From Bacteroidota bacterium (GTDB taxonomy: Bacteria > Bacteroidota > Bacteroidia > Bacteroidales > Prolixibacteraceae), in the NCBI GenBank assembly GCA_030698405.1, contig JAUYMU010000005.1, forward strand, positions 109,801-173,800: DNA of 64,000 nt, given 5' to 3'. A program made the translations under genes and the position numbers. Of the stretch, positions 42,973-52,257 are shown piece by piece; position 1 is the first letter of the stretch; every line of letters begins with the position of its first letter. Under the pieces are notes generated by a model. It saw only the letters and a program-made list of their open reading frames with translations, was not told the DNA's origin and made no database searches.

Positions 42973-43950
42973 ATGAACGTTGGCGAAATTCTTAAGTCGA
43001 AAAAGTGGAAAATCCTAATGGGTTATGTATATGGCTGGGGTGCTGCGCTTGTACTTGTTGGAGCATTATTTAAACTTCAGCACTGGAACCATTCCGGAAT
43101 TATGCTTACCATCGGATTGCTAACCGAAGCTTTCATATTCTTCATTTCTTCGTTCGAACCACCGATGGAACAACCCGAATGGTCAAGGGTCTATCCTGAA
43201 CTTCAGGATGATTACGAATTAGTGGAAACAGGTGAAGATGCCAAATCTTCTTTAAAATCAAACATCGATTCTTTACTCGGAAGCACAAATATTACACCTG
43301 AACTCTTAACAAAAATAGGGAAGAGCCTGATCGATTTGTCAAACACTGCATCAGGAATTAGCGATATCTCCTCGGCAACACTGGCTACCGACGTTTATGT
43401 AAAAAATCTCAACTCCGCTTCCGAATCTATGATTGCATTCTCGGATGTAAATACGCAGGCAAATGCAACACTGAGTAACTCTATTGGCGAATTGGTTGGT
43501 ACATATAGCAATACTGCCAGTAAAATTTCAAAGACCGGTGAAGGGATGCTCAACAAACTGAATGAATCGAGTGATAAATTTACCCGCCAGATCGACGAAT
43601 CAGGAAATAAACTGGTTGAATCCTATCACAAGCTTTCAGGATCAATTGAGAAAGGGTTCAAAGAATTGGATCAAAACTCAGCCAATTATGTCGATAATCT
43701 TCAGCGCTTGAATAAAAATATTGAATCGCTGAATGGTAATTACGAAAAACAGTTAAAAGGAACAAGCGATCAAATTCAGGCATCGAGCAAGTTCTTTGAA
43801 GATTTGAATCAAATGAACCAGATTATTGCTTCGTCAGCTCAGGAAATGAAAAAATACAAAGAAAATGCTGAAAAATTGAATTCTCATCTTGATGCCCTCA
43901 ATTCAATTTATGGAAATATGCTTGGGGCTATGAATTATAAGAAGAAGTAA
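42973..43950 (+). CDS. gldL: T9SS motor protein GldL/PorL
   Basis: A 325-residue inner-membrane protein. Two N-terminal helices (about residues 13-30 and 38-58; W-G-A-A-L-V-L-V-G-A and T-I-G-L-L-T-E-A-F-I-F) are followed by a long cytoplasmic coiled-coil tail rich in S/N/E/K. The membrane-embedded Glu in L-L-T-E-A-F is the residue proposed to use the proton gradient. Partner of GldM in the motor. Confidence 0.95.
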   Translation: MNVGEILKSKKWKILMGYVYGWGAALVLVGALFKLQHWNHSGIMLTIGLLTEAFIFFISSFEPPMEQPEWSRVYPELQDDYELVETGEDAKSSLKSNIDSLLGSTNITPELLTKIGKSLIDLSNTASGISDISSATLATDVYVKNLNSASESMIAFSDVNTQANATLSNSIGELVGTYSNTASKISKTGEGMLNKLNESSDKFTRQIDESGNKLVESYHKLSGSIEKGFKELDQNSANYVDNLQRLNKNIESLNGNYEKQLKGTSDQIQASSKFFEDLNQMNQIIASSAQEMKKYKENAEKLNSHLDALNSIYGNMLGAMNYKKK

Positions 43951-43967
43951 CTAATAGAGCCACTACT

Positions 43968-45578
43968 ATGTCGAGCAAGAATTGCCCGGAATCAACGAGG
44001 CAAAAAATGATAAATATGATGTATCTGGTGCTGACGGCGATGTTGGCACTAAATGTGGCATCCGAGGTGCTTGAATCATTTCGGGTTGTGGACGCCAGTT
44101 TAACCCAGACACTAAATATTGTTTCCCAAAAAAATAATCAGATATACAGTTCATTTGATGCTGCTTACATTGAAAATCCCACCAAAGTAAAGGAATGGAA
44201 AGATAAGTCGGATCAGGTGAGGGAGAAATCAAAAGCATTGATTGAAAAAATACAGGATTTAAAACAGGAATTGGTACTTGCTTCAGGCGGCGTAGTTGTA
44301 AAAGATGCCGGCCCTGACTTTATTCTGTCTCCGGAAGAGCCTATAATGGTAAGTAATAGCGGAGATACAATTTTGATAAAGAAGGAAGATGACCTGAATA
44401 CTCCTTCAGAAATAATGATAAACAAGAAGAAAGGCACTGACTTAAAAAACACTATCATTGAATACCGTGATTTTTTGTCTTCATATCTTGAGGAAGGCAC
44501 ACCTATTTATGAAAATATCGTAAAACAATTGGATACTTCCGACCCTAAAATAAATTTGAAGGAAGGTGGGGAGAAAAAGACCTGGGAAATATTACATTTC
44601 GAAAGCAAACCATTGATTGCAGTGGTTACCCTGCTCTCAAAAATGCAGATTGATATTCAGAATGCTGAAACAAATATTATTTCAATGCTCTATGGCCAGA
44701 TTGATGCAGCATCTTTTAAATTCAACCGGTTGGGTGCCAGGATACTTGCTACATCGACTTATGTACTCGAAGGCGATCAGTTTGAAGCTGAAATATTTCT
44801 GGCTGCAGAAGATACCACACAGCAACCTGAAATATTTGTCGGCAACACCAAACTTACAATGCGTGATGGTAAAGGCGTTTACAAAGCCACCGCTTCGCAG
44901 GTTGGTACTTTTCAGTGGGGGGGATTAATAAAATACAGAACTCCTGAAGGAAATATAAATACTTACCCTTTCAAGGGCGAATATCAGGTGGGAAGGCCAA
45001 GTGTAACAATTTCGCCTACCAAAATGAATGTACTTTATATGGGAATACCCAATCCGATAAAAGTTTCAGTTCCAGGCGTGGCTTCTCAGAATCTTTCAGT
45101 TTCTATTTCCAACGGGCGCATTGAAAAGTCTGGCGAAGATTATTTGGCATATCCTTCGAAGGTGGACGTTCAGGGCAAGAATACTTCGATCTCGGTTACT
45201 GCAGATATGAATGGAGAAAAACGTCCGATGGGTTCCATGGTTTATAGGGTAAAAGAAGTTCCGCCTCCGGTGGCAACCATTGGTGGTTTGAACGGTGGTA
45301 CACTTAAAAAAGAGGATTTGCTGGCAGAAGATGGAATATTTGCTGAATTAAAAGACTTTGACTTTGATTTGAAATTTAGGGTCACACAATTTGATATTTC
45401 TTTTACCGGAACTTATGTGAAAACTGCTTCTTCCAAATCAAACAGATTCACAGAAGAGCAAAGGACATTTTTAAACAATTTAACGCAAGGAAGTACTATA
45501 TACATTGATAATATTGTAGCAAAAGGTGATGATGGAACTACACGGCCATTGTCTCCGATTGGTTTTAAAATAAGATAG
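43968..45578 (+). CDS. gldM: T9SS motor protein GldM/PorM
   Basis: A 536-residue protein with one N-terminal helix (M-I-N-M-M-Y-L-V-L-T-A-M-L-A-L-N-V, about residues 13-30) and a long periplasmic part of several beta domains (helical D1 to about 220, then Ig-like domains). It transmits motion from GldL to the GldK-GldN ring. 17 bases after gldL. Confidence 0.95.
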   Translation: MSSKNCPESTRQKMINMMYLVLTAMLALNVASEVLESFRVVDASLTQTLNIVSQKNNQIYSSFDAAYIENPTKVKEWKDKSDQVREKSKALIEKIQDLKQELVLASGGVVVKDAGPDFILSPEEPIMVSNSGDTILIKKEDDLNTPSEIMINKKKGTDLKNTIIEYRDFLSSYLEEGTPIYENIVKQLDTSDPKINLKEGGEKKTWEILHFESKPLIAVVTLLSKMQIDIQNAETNIISMLYGQIDAASFKFNRLGARILATSTYVLEGDQFEAEIFLAAEDTTQQPEIFVGNTKLTMRDGKGVYKATASQVGTFQWGGLIKYRTPEGNINTYPFKGEYQVGRPSVTISPTKMNVLYMGIPNPIKVSVPGVASQNLSVSISNGRIEKSGEDYLAYPSKVDVQGKNTSISVTADMNGEKRPMGSMVYRVKEVPPPVATIGGLNGGTLKKEDLLAEDGIFAELKDFDFDLKFRVTQFDISFTGTYVKTASSKSNRFTEEQRTFLNNLTQGSTIYIDNIVAKGDDGTTRPLSPIGFKIR

Positions 45579-45580
45579 TT

Positions 45581-46435
45581 ATGAAAAGATATTTGGTATT
45601 ATTTGGATTATTGGTTGGATTGTTGGGGTCAATTGCCCTAGAAACAAAAGCACAGATAATTGACGGTGCGTATGTACGGACTGATGCATATAAACGCAAA
45701 CCAACGCCTCTTCCTTATGTGAGAGAAGCAGATGTTATGTGGTCAAAAAAGGTTTGGCGTATTATTGATCTTCGTGAAAAGATGAACCAACCCTTGTATT
45801 TCCCGACCAAAGAAGTGGATGGAAGGCGCAGTTTGGTAAACCTTTTTATTGAAGGAATAAAGGATGGCAAAATTACTGCCTACGATGCCAAAAATGATGA
45901 TGAATTCAAGGTTCCGATGACTTTTGAACAAGTAAAAGAAGCATTTGGAGCAACTACCCGAACCCGAAAAGTTAGGGACGTTGATACCGGCGAATTGGTT
46001 GACCGGGTTGTGGCCGGTGAAGTCCGTTCAGAAGAAATCAAACAATTTATGCTGAAAGAAGAATGGTATTTCGACAAGCAATCATCTACATTGAACGTTA
46101 GGGTTATTGGTATTTGTCCAATCCAGGAATTTTACCGCGACGATGATACCAACCAGGAAGACGTGCAACGTCGTCAGGTATTCTGGATTTACTATCCTGA
46201 AGCCCGTGAACTTTTGGCTGCCAACGAAGTATTTAATTCACAGAACACCGCGCGGAACTCTTCATACGACGATATCTTCCTGAAAAGGAGATTCAATTCC
46301 TACATCGTTAAAGAAGCCAATATTTATAACAATCGCGATATCAGTCAATATCTTGTTGGAAAAAATGCGATGCTTGAAAGTAAACGGATTGAAAAGGCGA
46401 TTTTCGATTACGAACAAAACCTTTGGGAATACTAA
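45581..46435 (+). CDS. gldN: T9SS ring protein GldN/PorN
   Basis: A 284-residue periplasmic protein with a signal peptide (cleavage near E-T-K-A-Q-I-I). D-V-M-W-S-K-K-V-W-R-I-I-D-L-R-E-K and N-Q-P-L-Y-F-P are the family signatures. It pairs with GldK in the ring. Two bases after gldM, nine bases before the second gldK. Confidence 0.95.
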   Translation: MKRYLVLFGLLVGLLGSIALETKAQIIDGAYVRTDAYKRKPTPLPYVREADVMWSKKVWRIIDLREKMNQPLYFPTKEVDGRRSLVNLFIEGIKDGKITAYDAKNDDEFKVPMTFEQVKEAFGATTRTRKVRDVDTGELVDRVVAGEVRSEEIKQFMLKEEWYFDKQSSTLNVRVIGICPIQEFYRDDDTNQEDVQRRQVFWIYYPEARELLAANEVFNSQNTARNSSYDDIFLKRRFNSYIVKEANIYNNRDISQYLVGKNAMLESKRIEKAIFDYEQNLWEY

Positions 46436-46443
46436 TTTATTGA

Positions 46444-47787
46444 ATGTATAAAATTCTGTTCATAGGTTTGTTTATGCTCGCTCTTCTTGGCTCATGCAAG
46501 AGGTTTGGTTCAGGCGAGCTTTCAGGCGCACTGAACAGAAAACCCTATTATGAACCCATTCCCTACGGAATGAATTTCATTAAACAGGGAAGCATAAATA
46601 TCGGGCCTTCCGATCAGGAAGTCGATCATGCCAATACACCTGTGAAAACTATTTCGGTATCCTCGTTCTGGATGGACGAAACTGAAATTACAAATAATGA
46701 ATACCGTCAATTCGTATATTGGGTAAGAGATTCAATTGCCCGTCAGTTATTATCCGAATCAATTCCTGAATTTTTAATTACAGAAGGCCGCAAAGGCGAT
46801 ATTCTTGAAACTCCCAGACTAAACTGGCAGGAACCCATTGAATGGAAAAATGCGGATTATCAGGCGTCCCTTGAAGAAATGTACATTCCTGAAACCGAAA
46901 GATTCTTCAATAAGAAAGAAATTGATGCCCGGAAACTGCGTTTTGAATACTACTGGATTGACTACAAACAGGCTGCAAAGCGCGCAAACAGCTATAATTA
47001 CGAGACCCAGAGTTATGGCGGAAGTGTGGTGGATGCAACCGGGAAGGAAGGACCTGTCCAGAACCGTTCATCATTTATTATGAGCGAAAGCACCCCGGTT
47101 TATCCTGATACTTTGGTTTGGGTACGGGATTTTACTTTTTCATACAACGAACCATTGACCGGAAAGTATTTTTCGCATGTTGCATACGATCAGTATCCGG
47201 TGGTAGGCGTAACCTGGGCACAGGCAAAAGCTTTTTGTGTTTGGAGAACGCAACAATTGAATGCTTATCAGGACATGGTTAAAATGGCTACTGTTATGGA
47301 TTACCGCTTGCCTACTGAAGTGGAATGGGAATATGCAGCACGTGGAAATCATCAAATGACAATGTTTCCCTGGGGAAGTTATTACACACGCGATCAGGAA
47401 GGTAACTTTCTTGCCAACTTCAAACCCATGCGGGGAAATTATGTATCCGATAATCAGAACAGTGTAACAACGACCAAAGTAGCCAACTTCATCCCAAATT
47501 CATTCGGATTATATGATATGGCAGGCAATGTGGCAGAGTGGACATCAAATGCATACGATGAATCAAGCTATGAGTTGATGTCTGATTTTAGTCCCGATTT
47601 TCAGTACAATGCAAAACCTGACGATTCGCCTGCGATGAAACGAAAAGTTATTCGCGGGGGTTCCTGGAAAGACATCGCATATTACGTTCAGGCTTCAACC
47701 AGAAGTTACGAATACCAGGATTCAGCTAAATCATACATTGGATTCCGTTGTGTCAGAAGTACTTTCAAGCCTGATTATTGGGAATAA
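46444..47787 (+). CDS. Second GldK-like T9SS lipoprotein (paralogue of 41612-42949)
   Basis: A 447-residue lipoprotein (lipobox L-G-S-C near residue 17) colinear over its full length with the GldK upstream: same SUMF1-like motifs, T-E-I-T-N-N-E-Y-R-Q-F, P-D-T-L-V-W-V-R-D-F-T-F-S-Y-N-E, R-L-P-T-E-V-E-W-E-Y-A-A-R-G, A-G-N-V-A-E-W-T-S-N and the closing F-R-C-V-R-S. It differs most at the N-terminus and around residues 190-230. Being in the same tight operon after gldN, it probably forms part of, or replaces, the ring; GldJ of flavobacteria is a more distant relative. Confidence 0.9.
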   Translation: MYKILFIGLFMLALLGSCKRFGSGELSGALNRKPYYEPIPYGMNFIKQGSINIGPSDQEVDHANTPVKTISVSSFWMDETEITNNEYRQFVYWVRDSIARQLLSESIPEFLITEGRKGDILETPRLNWQEPIEWKNADYQASLEEMYIPETERFFNKKEIDARKLRFEYYWIDYKQAAKRANSYNYETQSYGGSVVDATGKEGPVQNRSSFIMSESTPVYPDTLVWVRDFTFSYNEPLTGKYFSHVAYDQYPVVGVTWAQAKAFCVWRTQQLNAYQDMVKMATVMDYRLPTEVEWEYAARGNHQMTMFPWGSYYTRDQEGNFLANFKPMRGNYVSDNQNSVTTTKVANFIPNSFGLYDMAGNVAEWTSNAYDESSYELMSDFSPDFQYNAKPDDSPAMKRKVIRGGSWKDIAYYVQASTRSYEYQDSAKSYIGFRCVRSTFKPDYWE

Positions 47788-47802
47788 TACTTTCTCAGGA
47801 AT

Positions 47803-47833
47803 AAAAAAGGAGATTCCGTTTCCCGAAATCTCC
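47803..47833 (-). terminator. Terminator of manC (minus strand), shared with gldK2 3' end
   Basis: GGAGATT (47809-47815) pairs with AATCTCC (47827-47833). On the minus strand six T follow (plus-strand A-run 47803-47808). Confidence 0.65.
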
Positions 47834-47857
47834 CTCCTTCAAATATCATCTTTCAGG

Positions 47858-48946
47858 TTAAACAAAATTCTCTCCTTTATTCATCCTGACATCGTTTACA
47901 AACTGACGGATTTGCAGTTCGTCTTCTTTTTTACAAACCAGCAATATTCCTTCAGATTCCACCACAATGTATCCGTCCAATCCGTGTAAAACAACGAGTT
48001 TATCCTTAGGCATATTTACAATACAGTTGGTCGAATTGTAAAGCATCACATCTTTTCCTGAAACTACATTGCCCTCAGTATCTTTATTACTGCTTTCATA
48101 CAATGATACCCATGTCCCCAAATCACTCCAGCCGAAATCAGAACAAAGCACATAAACATTGTCTGCCTTTTCCATTATTCCGTAATCAATGGAGATATTC
48201 TGGCACTCTGAATAGGTTTTGTTAAGAAATGGAATCTCGTTGGCAGTTCCATAAAGTTTGTGACCTTTTTTAAACAATTCGGAAACAGAACTGAGGTGCT
48301 TTTCAAAAGCATTCAGGATAGAACTTAGCGACCAGATAAATATGCCTGAATTCCAGAAAAATTCTCCACTTTCCAGAAATATTTTGGCCAGATCGAGATC
48401 GGGCTTTTCAGTAAAGGTTTTTACTTTGTGCAGGTTTTCTGCTACGTTTACTATCGAACTGCTTTCAATCTGAATGTATCCATAACCTGTTTCCGGGCGG
48501 TTGGGGGTGATGCCAAGGGTAAGTAAGACATCATTATTTTTTGCAAATTCAAGTCCTATTTTTACTTGTTCCAGAAATTCGTCTTCCTGCTGAATATGAT
48601 GATCGGAAGGAGCCACAATGATAATTGCATCAGGATTAACTGTTTGTATTTTGTAGCATGCATAAGCAACACATGGGGCAGTATTTCTCCGAAGTGGTTC
48701 CAGAAGGATCTGATCTTCCCGAAGTTCAGGCAATTGTTTAACCACAAGATCTTTGTAATCTGTGCTGGTAACCACATAAAAATTTTCGTCTGGACATATT
48801 CTTTTATACCTGTCGTATGTTTGCTGAATGAAAGTACGGCCTGTTCCCAAAATATCGAGGAATTGTTTGGGCATGTTTGTCGTGCTCAATGGCCAAAACC
48901 GGCTTCCTATACCGCCTGCCATTATTACGCAATAATTGTTATTCAT
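47858..48946 (-). CDS. manC: Mannose-1-phosphate guanylyltransferase
   Basis: A 362-residue nucleotidyltransferase making GDP-mannose for surface glycans. M-A-G-G-I-G-S-R-F-W-P-L-S is the GTP loop, M-P-K-Q-F-L the second motif, and F-T-E-K-P-D the sugar-phosphate site. It lacks the C-terminal isomerase domain of fused ManC/AlgA proteins. GDP-mannose/fucose glycans are used on T9SS-exported and O-glycosylated proteins in this phylum. Confidence 0.94.
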   Translation of the reverse strand: MNNNYCVIMAGGIGSRFWPLSTTNMPKQFLDILGTGRTFIQQTYDRYKRICPDENFYVVTSTDYKDLVVKQLPELREDQILLEPLRRNTAPCVAYACYKIQTVNPDAIIIVAPSDHHIQQEDEFLEQVKIGLEFAKNNDVLLTLGITPNRPETGYGYIQIESSSIVNVAENLHKVKTFTEKPDLDLAKIFLESGEFFWNSGIFIWSLSSILNAFEKHLSSVSELFKKGHKLYGTANEIPFLNKTYSECQNISIDYGIMEKADNVYVLCSDFGWSDLGTWVSLYESSNKDTEGNVVSGKDVMLYNSTNCIVNMPKDKLVVLHGLDGYIVVESEGILLVCKKEDELQIRQFVNDVRMNKGENFV

Positions 48947-49188
48947 GCTGTAAGTGTTTTATAGTGAGTTGTTTGAAAAGCAGTACTTATCTTCGAAAAT
49001 TCAATTTATAGCTGAAAATAAGCGCTCTGAAACTTTTATGAAGATAATGAGTTTAAAATTAAAACCATTGAAAAAATTACTGCTTTTGGAATATTTGTAC
49101 CTTTAGCAAAACTTCTTTTTGGGTAATTTAGTGCCTAAGTATTTATTGACTGTATGAAGTTTATTATTTTACGAAAGCAAGAAATAGA

Positions 49189-49926
49189 ATGAATATTTTT
49201 AATCAAACAGGAAGATATTTTGCGCTGATGCTGAAGGTTTTCAGCAGGCCTGAACGGCACAGCATATATTTACGGCAAACCTTTAATGAGATTGAAAATC
49301 TGGGAGTTAAGTCGGTTGGCATTGTGGCTGTTATCTCCGTTTTTATGGGTGGAATCATGACTTTGCAGGTTGCCTACAACATGACAAACCCGCTTTTGCC
49401 AAATACGCTTATTGGGTTGGGAAACCGTGATTCCCTGATCCTTGAATTTTCATCAACGATCATGGCATTGATTATGGCCGGGAAAATAGGTTCAAATATC
49501 ACTTCTGAAATAGGAAGCATGAAGGTGACTGAACAAATTGATTCTTTGGAAATTATGGGTGTAAATTCAGCAAGTTATCTGATTATGCCAAAAATAATTG
49601 CTGTAGTTTTAATGTTCCCGTTTCTGTACATTTTGAGTGTCTTTTTTGGTATAATTGGCGGTTTGATTGTTGGCCCTGCCGTGGGAGCAGTTTCGGTTGC
49701 AGATTACATCAATGGTATTCAGTATGCGTTTATTCCCTACTACGTCACATTTTCACTGATTAAATGTCTGGTCTATGGTTTTTTAATTGCATCAATAGCC
49801 GCCTTCTTCGGTTACACTGTTGAGGGTGGGGCTTTCGATGTTGGAGCTGCCAGTACCCGTGCAGTGGTGAATACAAGTATTATGATTCTGGTTTGGGATT
49901 TGATTTTAACTCAGTTGCTTTTATGA
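49189..49926 (+). CDS. mlaE: MlaE-family ABC permease
   Basis: A 245-residue inner-membrane permease of five to six helices: V-F-M-G-G-I-M-T-L-Q, then A-G-K-I-G-S-N-I-T-S-E-I-G-S-M-K-V-T-E-Q-I-D-S-L-E, the most conserved MlaE/YrbE loop. It probably moves phospholipids between membranes together with the ATPase encoded next. The stop overlaps the mlaF ATG (ATGA). Confidence 0.94.
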   Translation: MNIFNQTGRYFALMLKVFSRPERHSIYLRQTFNEIENLGVKSVGIVAVISVFMGGIMTLQVAYNMTNPLLPNTLIGLGNRDSLILEFSSTIMALIMAGKIGSNITSEIGSMKVTEQIDSLEIMGVNSASYLIMPKIIAVVLMFPFLYILSVFFGIIGGLIVGPAVGAVSVADYINGIQYAFIPYYVTFSLIKCLVYGFLIASIAAFFGYTVEGGAFDVGAASTRAVVNTSIMILVWDLILTQLLL

Positions 49927-50687
49927 TCGAAATAAAAAACATATACAAGTCGTTTGAGCAGAACGATGTACTAAAAGATATATCGAAGGTTTTTAATAAA
50001 GGTGAAACCAACCTGATTATAGGACGAAGCGGATCGGGCAAAACAGTTTTGTTGAAATCGATCGTTGGTTTGCTTGATGTTGACCGCGGTCAGATATTTT
50101 ATGACGACCGTGACTTTACCAAAATGAATCACAATGCGCGCAAAAAACTCAGACAGGAAATGGGCATGGTATTTCAGGGAGGAGCCCTGTTTGATTCGCT
50201 GACTGTTGAAGAAAATATCCGGTTTCCACTCGATATGTTTTCAGAACTTTCGGCTGCGGAGAAACAAAAACAGGTTGATTTCTGCCTCGATCGCGTTAAT
50301 TTGGTAGATGCAAATAAATTGTACCCATCCGAAATTTCCGGCGGAATGCAGAAACGGGTAGCCATTGCCCGCGCCATTGTGATGAACCCGAAATACTTGT
50401 TCTGCGACGAACCAAATTCCGGCCTCGACCCCGAAACCTCTATGGTAATCGACGAACTCATCCATTCAATTACCGTTGACCTGCAAATCACCACCATCAT
50501 CAACACCCACGATATGAACTCGGTAATGGAAATTGGTGACAACATTCTCTTCATCTCCGAAGGCGAAATGTGCTGGGAAGGCAACCGAAAGGACATCCTA
50601 CACACCGGCAACCAAAAACTTCAGGAATTCGTGTTTGCGAATAAGCAGTATCAGCGGATCAGGGATGAGAGGATCGAAGGAAAATAA
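49923..50687 (+). CDS. mlaF: MlaF-family ABC ATP-binding protein
   Basis: A 254-residue ATPase: Walker A G-R-S-G-S-G-K-T-V, signature S-G-G-M-Q-K-R-V-A, Walker B Y-L-F-C-D-E-P-N-S-G-L-D, H-loop N-T-H-D. M-I-E-I-K-N-I at 49923 is preferred over a longer open frame from 49893 because of the ATGA overlap with mlaE. The substrate-binding mlaD gene does not follow here. Confidence 0.94.
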   Translation: MIEIKNIYKSFEQNDVLKDISKVFNKGETNLIIGRSGSGKTVLLKSIVGLLDVDRGQIFYDDRDFTKMNHNARKKLRQEMGMVFQGGALFDSLTVEENIRFPLDMFSELSAAEKQKQVDFCLDRVNLVDANKLYPSEISGGMQKRVAIARAIVMNPKYLFCDEPNSGLDPETSMVIDELIHSITVDLQITTIINTHDMNSVMEIGDNILFISEGEMCWEGNRKDILHTGNQKLQEFVFANKQYQRIRDERIEGK

Positions 50688-50695
50688 TCCTCTTC

Positions 50696-52252
50696 CTATC
50701 CTTTTGGCACCAGTGTTACCACCGGGATAATCATCTCTTCGAGTGAAATGCCTCCGTGCTGAAACGTATTCCGGAAATACTGCGCATAATAATTATAGTT
50801 GTTCGGATAGGCAAAGAAGTCGGTATTCGATGCGAAAATATACGAAGTGCTCACGTTCCGGGAAGGCAGGTGAATGGTAGCCGGATTTTTTACCTCGAAA
50901 ATAGCCTTTGACTTGTAATTGAGGTTGCGACCCAGTTTGTAGCGCAGATTGGTATTTGTTTCGCGGTCGCCAAGCACTTTTTGTGCATTATCGACACGAA
51001 TGGTGCCATGATCGGTTGTAAGTACCACCTTGACTTTGTTTTCGGCCAGCAGTTTTATCAAATCCAGCAGCGACGAGTGGTTAAACCAGCTCAGGGTAAG
51101 TGAGCGGTAAGCTGCTTCATCGCCGGCAAGTTCTTTTATCATGTCCATTTCGGTGCGGGCGTGCGAAATCATGTCAACAAAATTAAAGACCATTACCGAC
51201 AAGTCGCTTTGGAGTATGCTTCCCAAATAGTCGGTCATTTTTTTATCGCCTTTTACATTGGAGATCTTTTCAAAAAACAGCTTGTAATTTTTTCCCAGCC
51301 GTGCCAGTTGTGTCTGCAATAATTCCTGTTCAAAACGGTTTTTATGTCCTTCGTTGTCATCGTCATCCCAAAATTCAGGATATCGTTTTTCTATTTCAGC
51401 AGGCATCAATCCAGCGAACATTGCATTCCGGGCGTACATGGTGGCTGTTGGCAGAATGCTGCAATAAAGTTCCTCATCTTCAATGTTGTAATAGTTGGTC
51501 AGTACGGTGGCCAAAACCTTGTACTGATCGTAACGGAGATTGTCGATAACAAGCACAAAAACCTTGTTGCCACTGTCAACCTGCGGGATAATCTTCTTTT
51601 TGAAGATATCAACTGAGAGCAAAGGACGGTCGGTGTTTTTATCATTGAACCACGACACATAATTGTTGCGGATATATTTGGCAAACGAATTGTTTGCTTC
51701 CCCTTTTTGCATTTTCAGAACCTCGTCCATTGCTGAATCTTCAGAAGAACTTAGTTCCAGCTCCCAAAAGACAAGCTTTTTATATACTTCAACCCATTCT
51801 TCAAAAGAAAGGCGGTCGCTTATTTGCATCCCGATTTTCGAAAACTGGCTTTGATAGGCAGAAGTGGTTTGCTGAGTGACCAAACGCCGATGATCAACAT
51901 TCTTTTTAATTGAAAGCAAAATCTGCTTCGGATTAACGGGTTTTATCAGGTAATCTGCCATCTTCGAGCCAATGGCTTCGTCCATGATGTCCTCTTCTTC
52001 GCTTTTGGTAATCATCACCACCGGCACATTTGGATCGATTGTTTTAATTTCGTTCAATGTTTGCAGGCCGCTCAATCCGGGCATGTTTTCATCCAGAAAA
52101 ATAATATCGAAATAATTTGTTTTTACCAGTTCAATGGCATCGGTTCCGTTGTTTGCTGTAACTACTTCAAAACCTTTCTCCTGAAGAAAAATGATGTGCG
52201 CGCGCAATGAATCAATTTCGTCGTCTGTCCAAAGTATTTTTGTTTTCTTCAT
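50696..52252 (-). CDS. porX: PorX, response regulator with PglZ domain
   Basis: A 518-residue protein: receiver domain at 1-120 (acid pair D10-D11, phospho-acceptor D54 in F-L-D-E-N-M-P-G, Lys in L-I-K-P-V), then a helical linker and a PglZ/alkaline-phosphatase-like domain with V-L-V-I-D-N-L-R-Y-D, P-T-A-T-M-Y-A-R and T-T-D-H-G-T-I. PorX controls T9SS gene expression with PorY and SigP and has nucleotide-phosphodiesterase-type activity. Adjacent to porW. Confidence 0.95.
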   Translation of the reverse strand: MKKTKILWTDDEIDSLRAHIIFLQEKGFEVVTANNGTDAIELVKTNYFDIIFLDENMPGLSGLQTLNEIKTIDPNVPVVMITKSEEEDIMDEAIGSKMADYLIKPVNPKQILLSIKKNVDHRRLVTQQTTSAYQSQFSKIGMQISDRLSFEEWVEVYKKLVFWELELSSSEDSAMDEVLKMQKGEANNSFAKYIRNNYVSWFNDKNTDRPLLSVDIFKKKIIPQVDSGNKVFVLVIDNLRYDQYKVLATVLTNYYNIEDEELYCSILPTATMYARNAMFAGLMPAEIEKRYPEFWDDDDNEGHKNRFEQELLQTQLARLGKNYKLFFEKISNVKGDKKMTDYLGSILQSDLSVMVFNFVDMISHARTEMDMIKELAGDEAAYRSLTLSWFNHSSLLDLIKLLAENKVKVVLTTDHGTIRVDNAQKVLGDRETNTNLRYKLGRNLNYKSKAIFEVKNPATIHLPSRNVSTSYIFASNTDFFAYPNNYNYYAQYFRNTFQHGGISLEEMIIPVVTLVPKG

Positions 52253-52257
52253 ATTGT

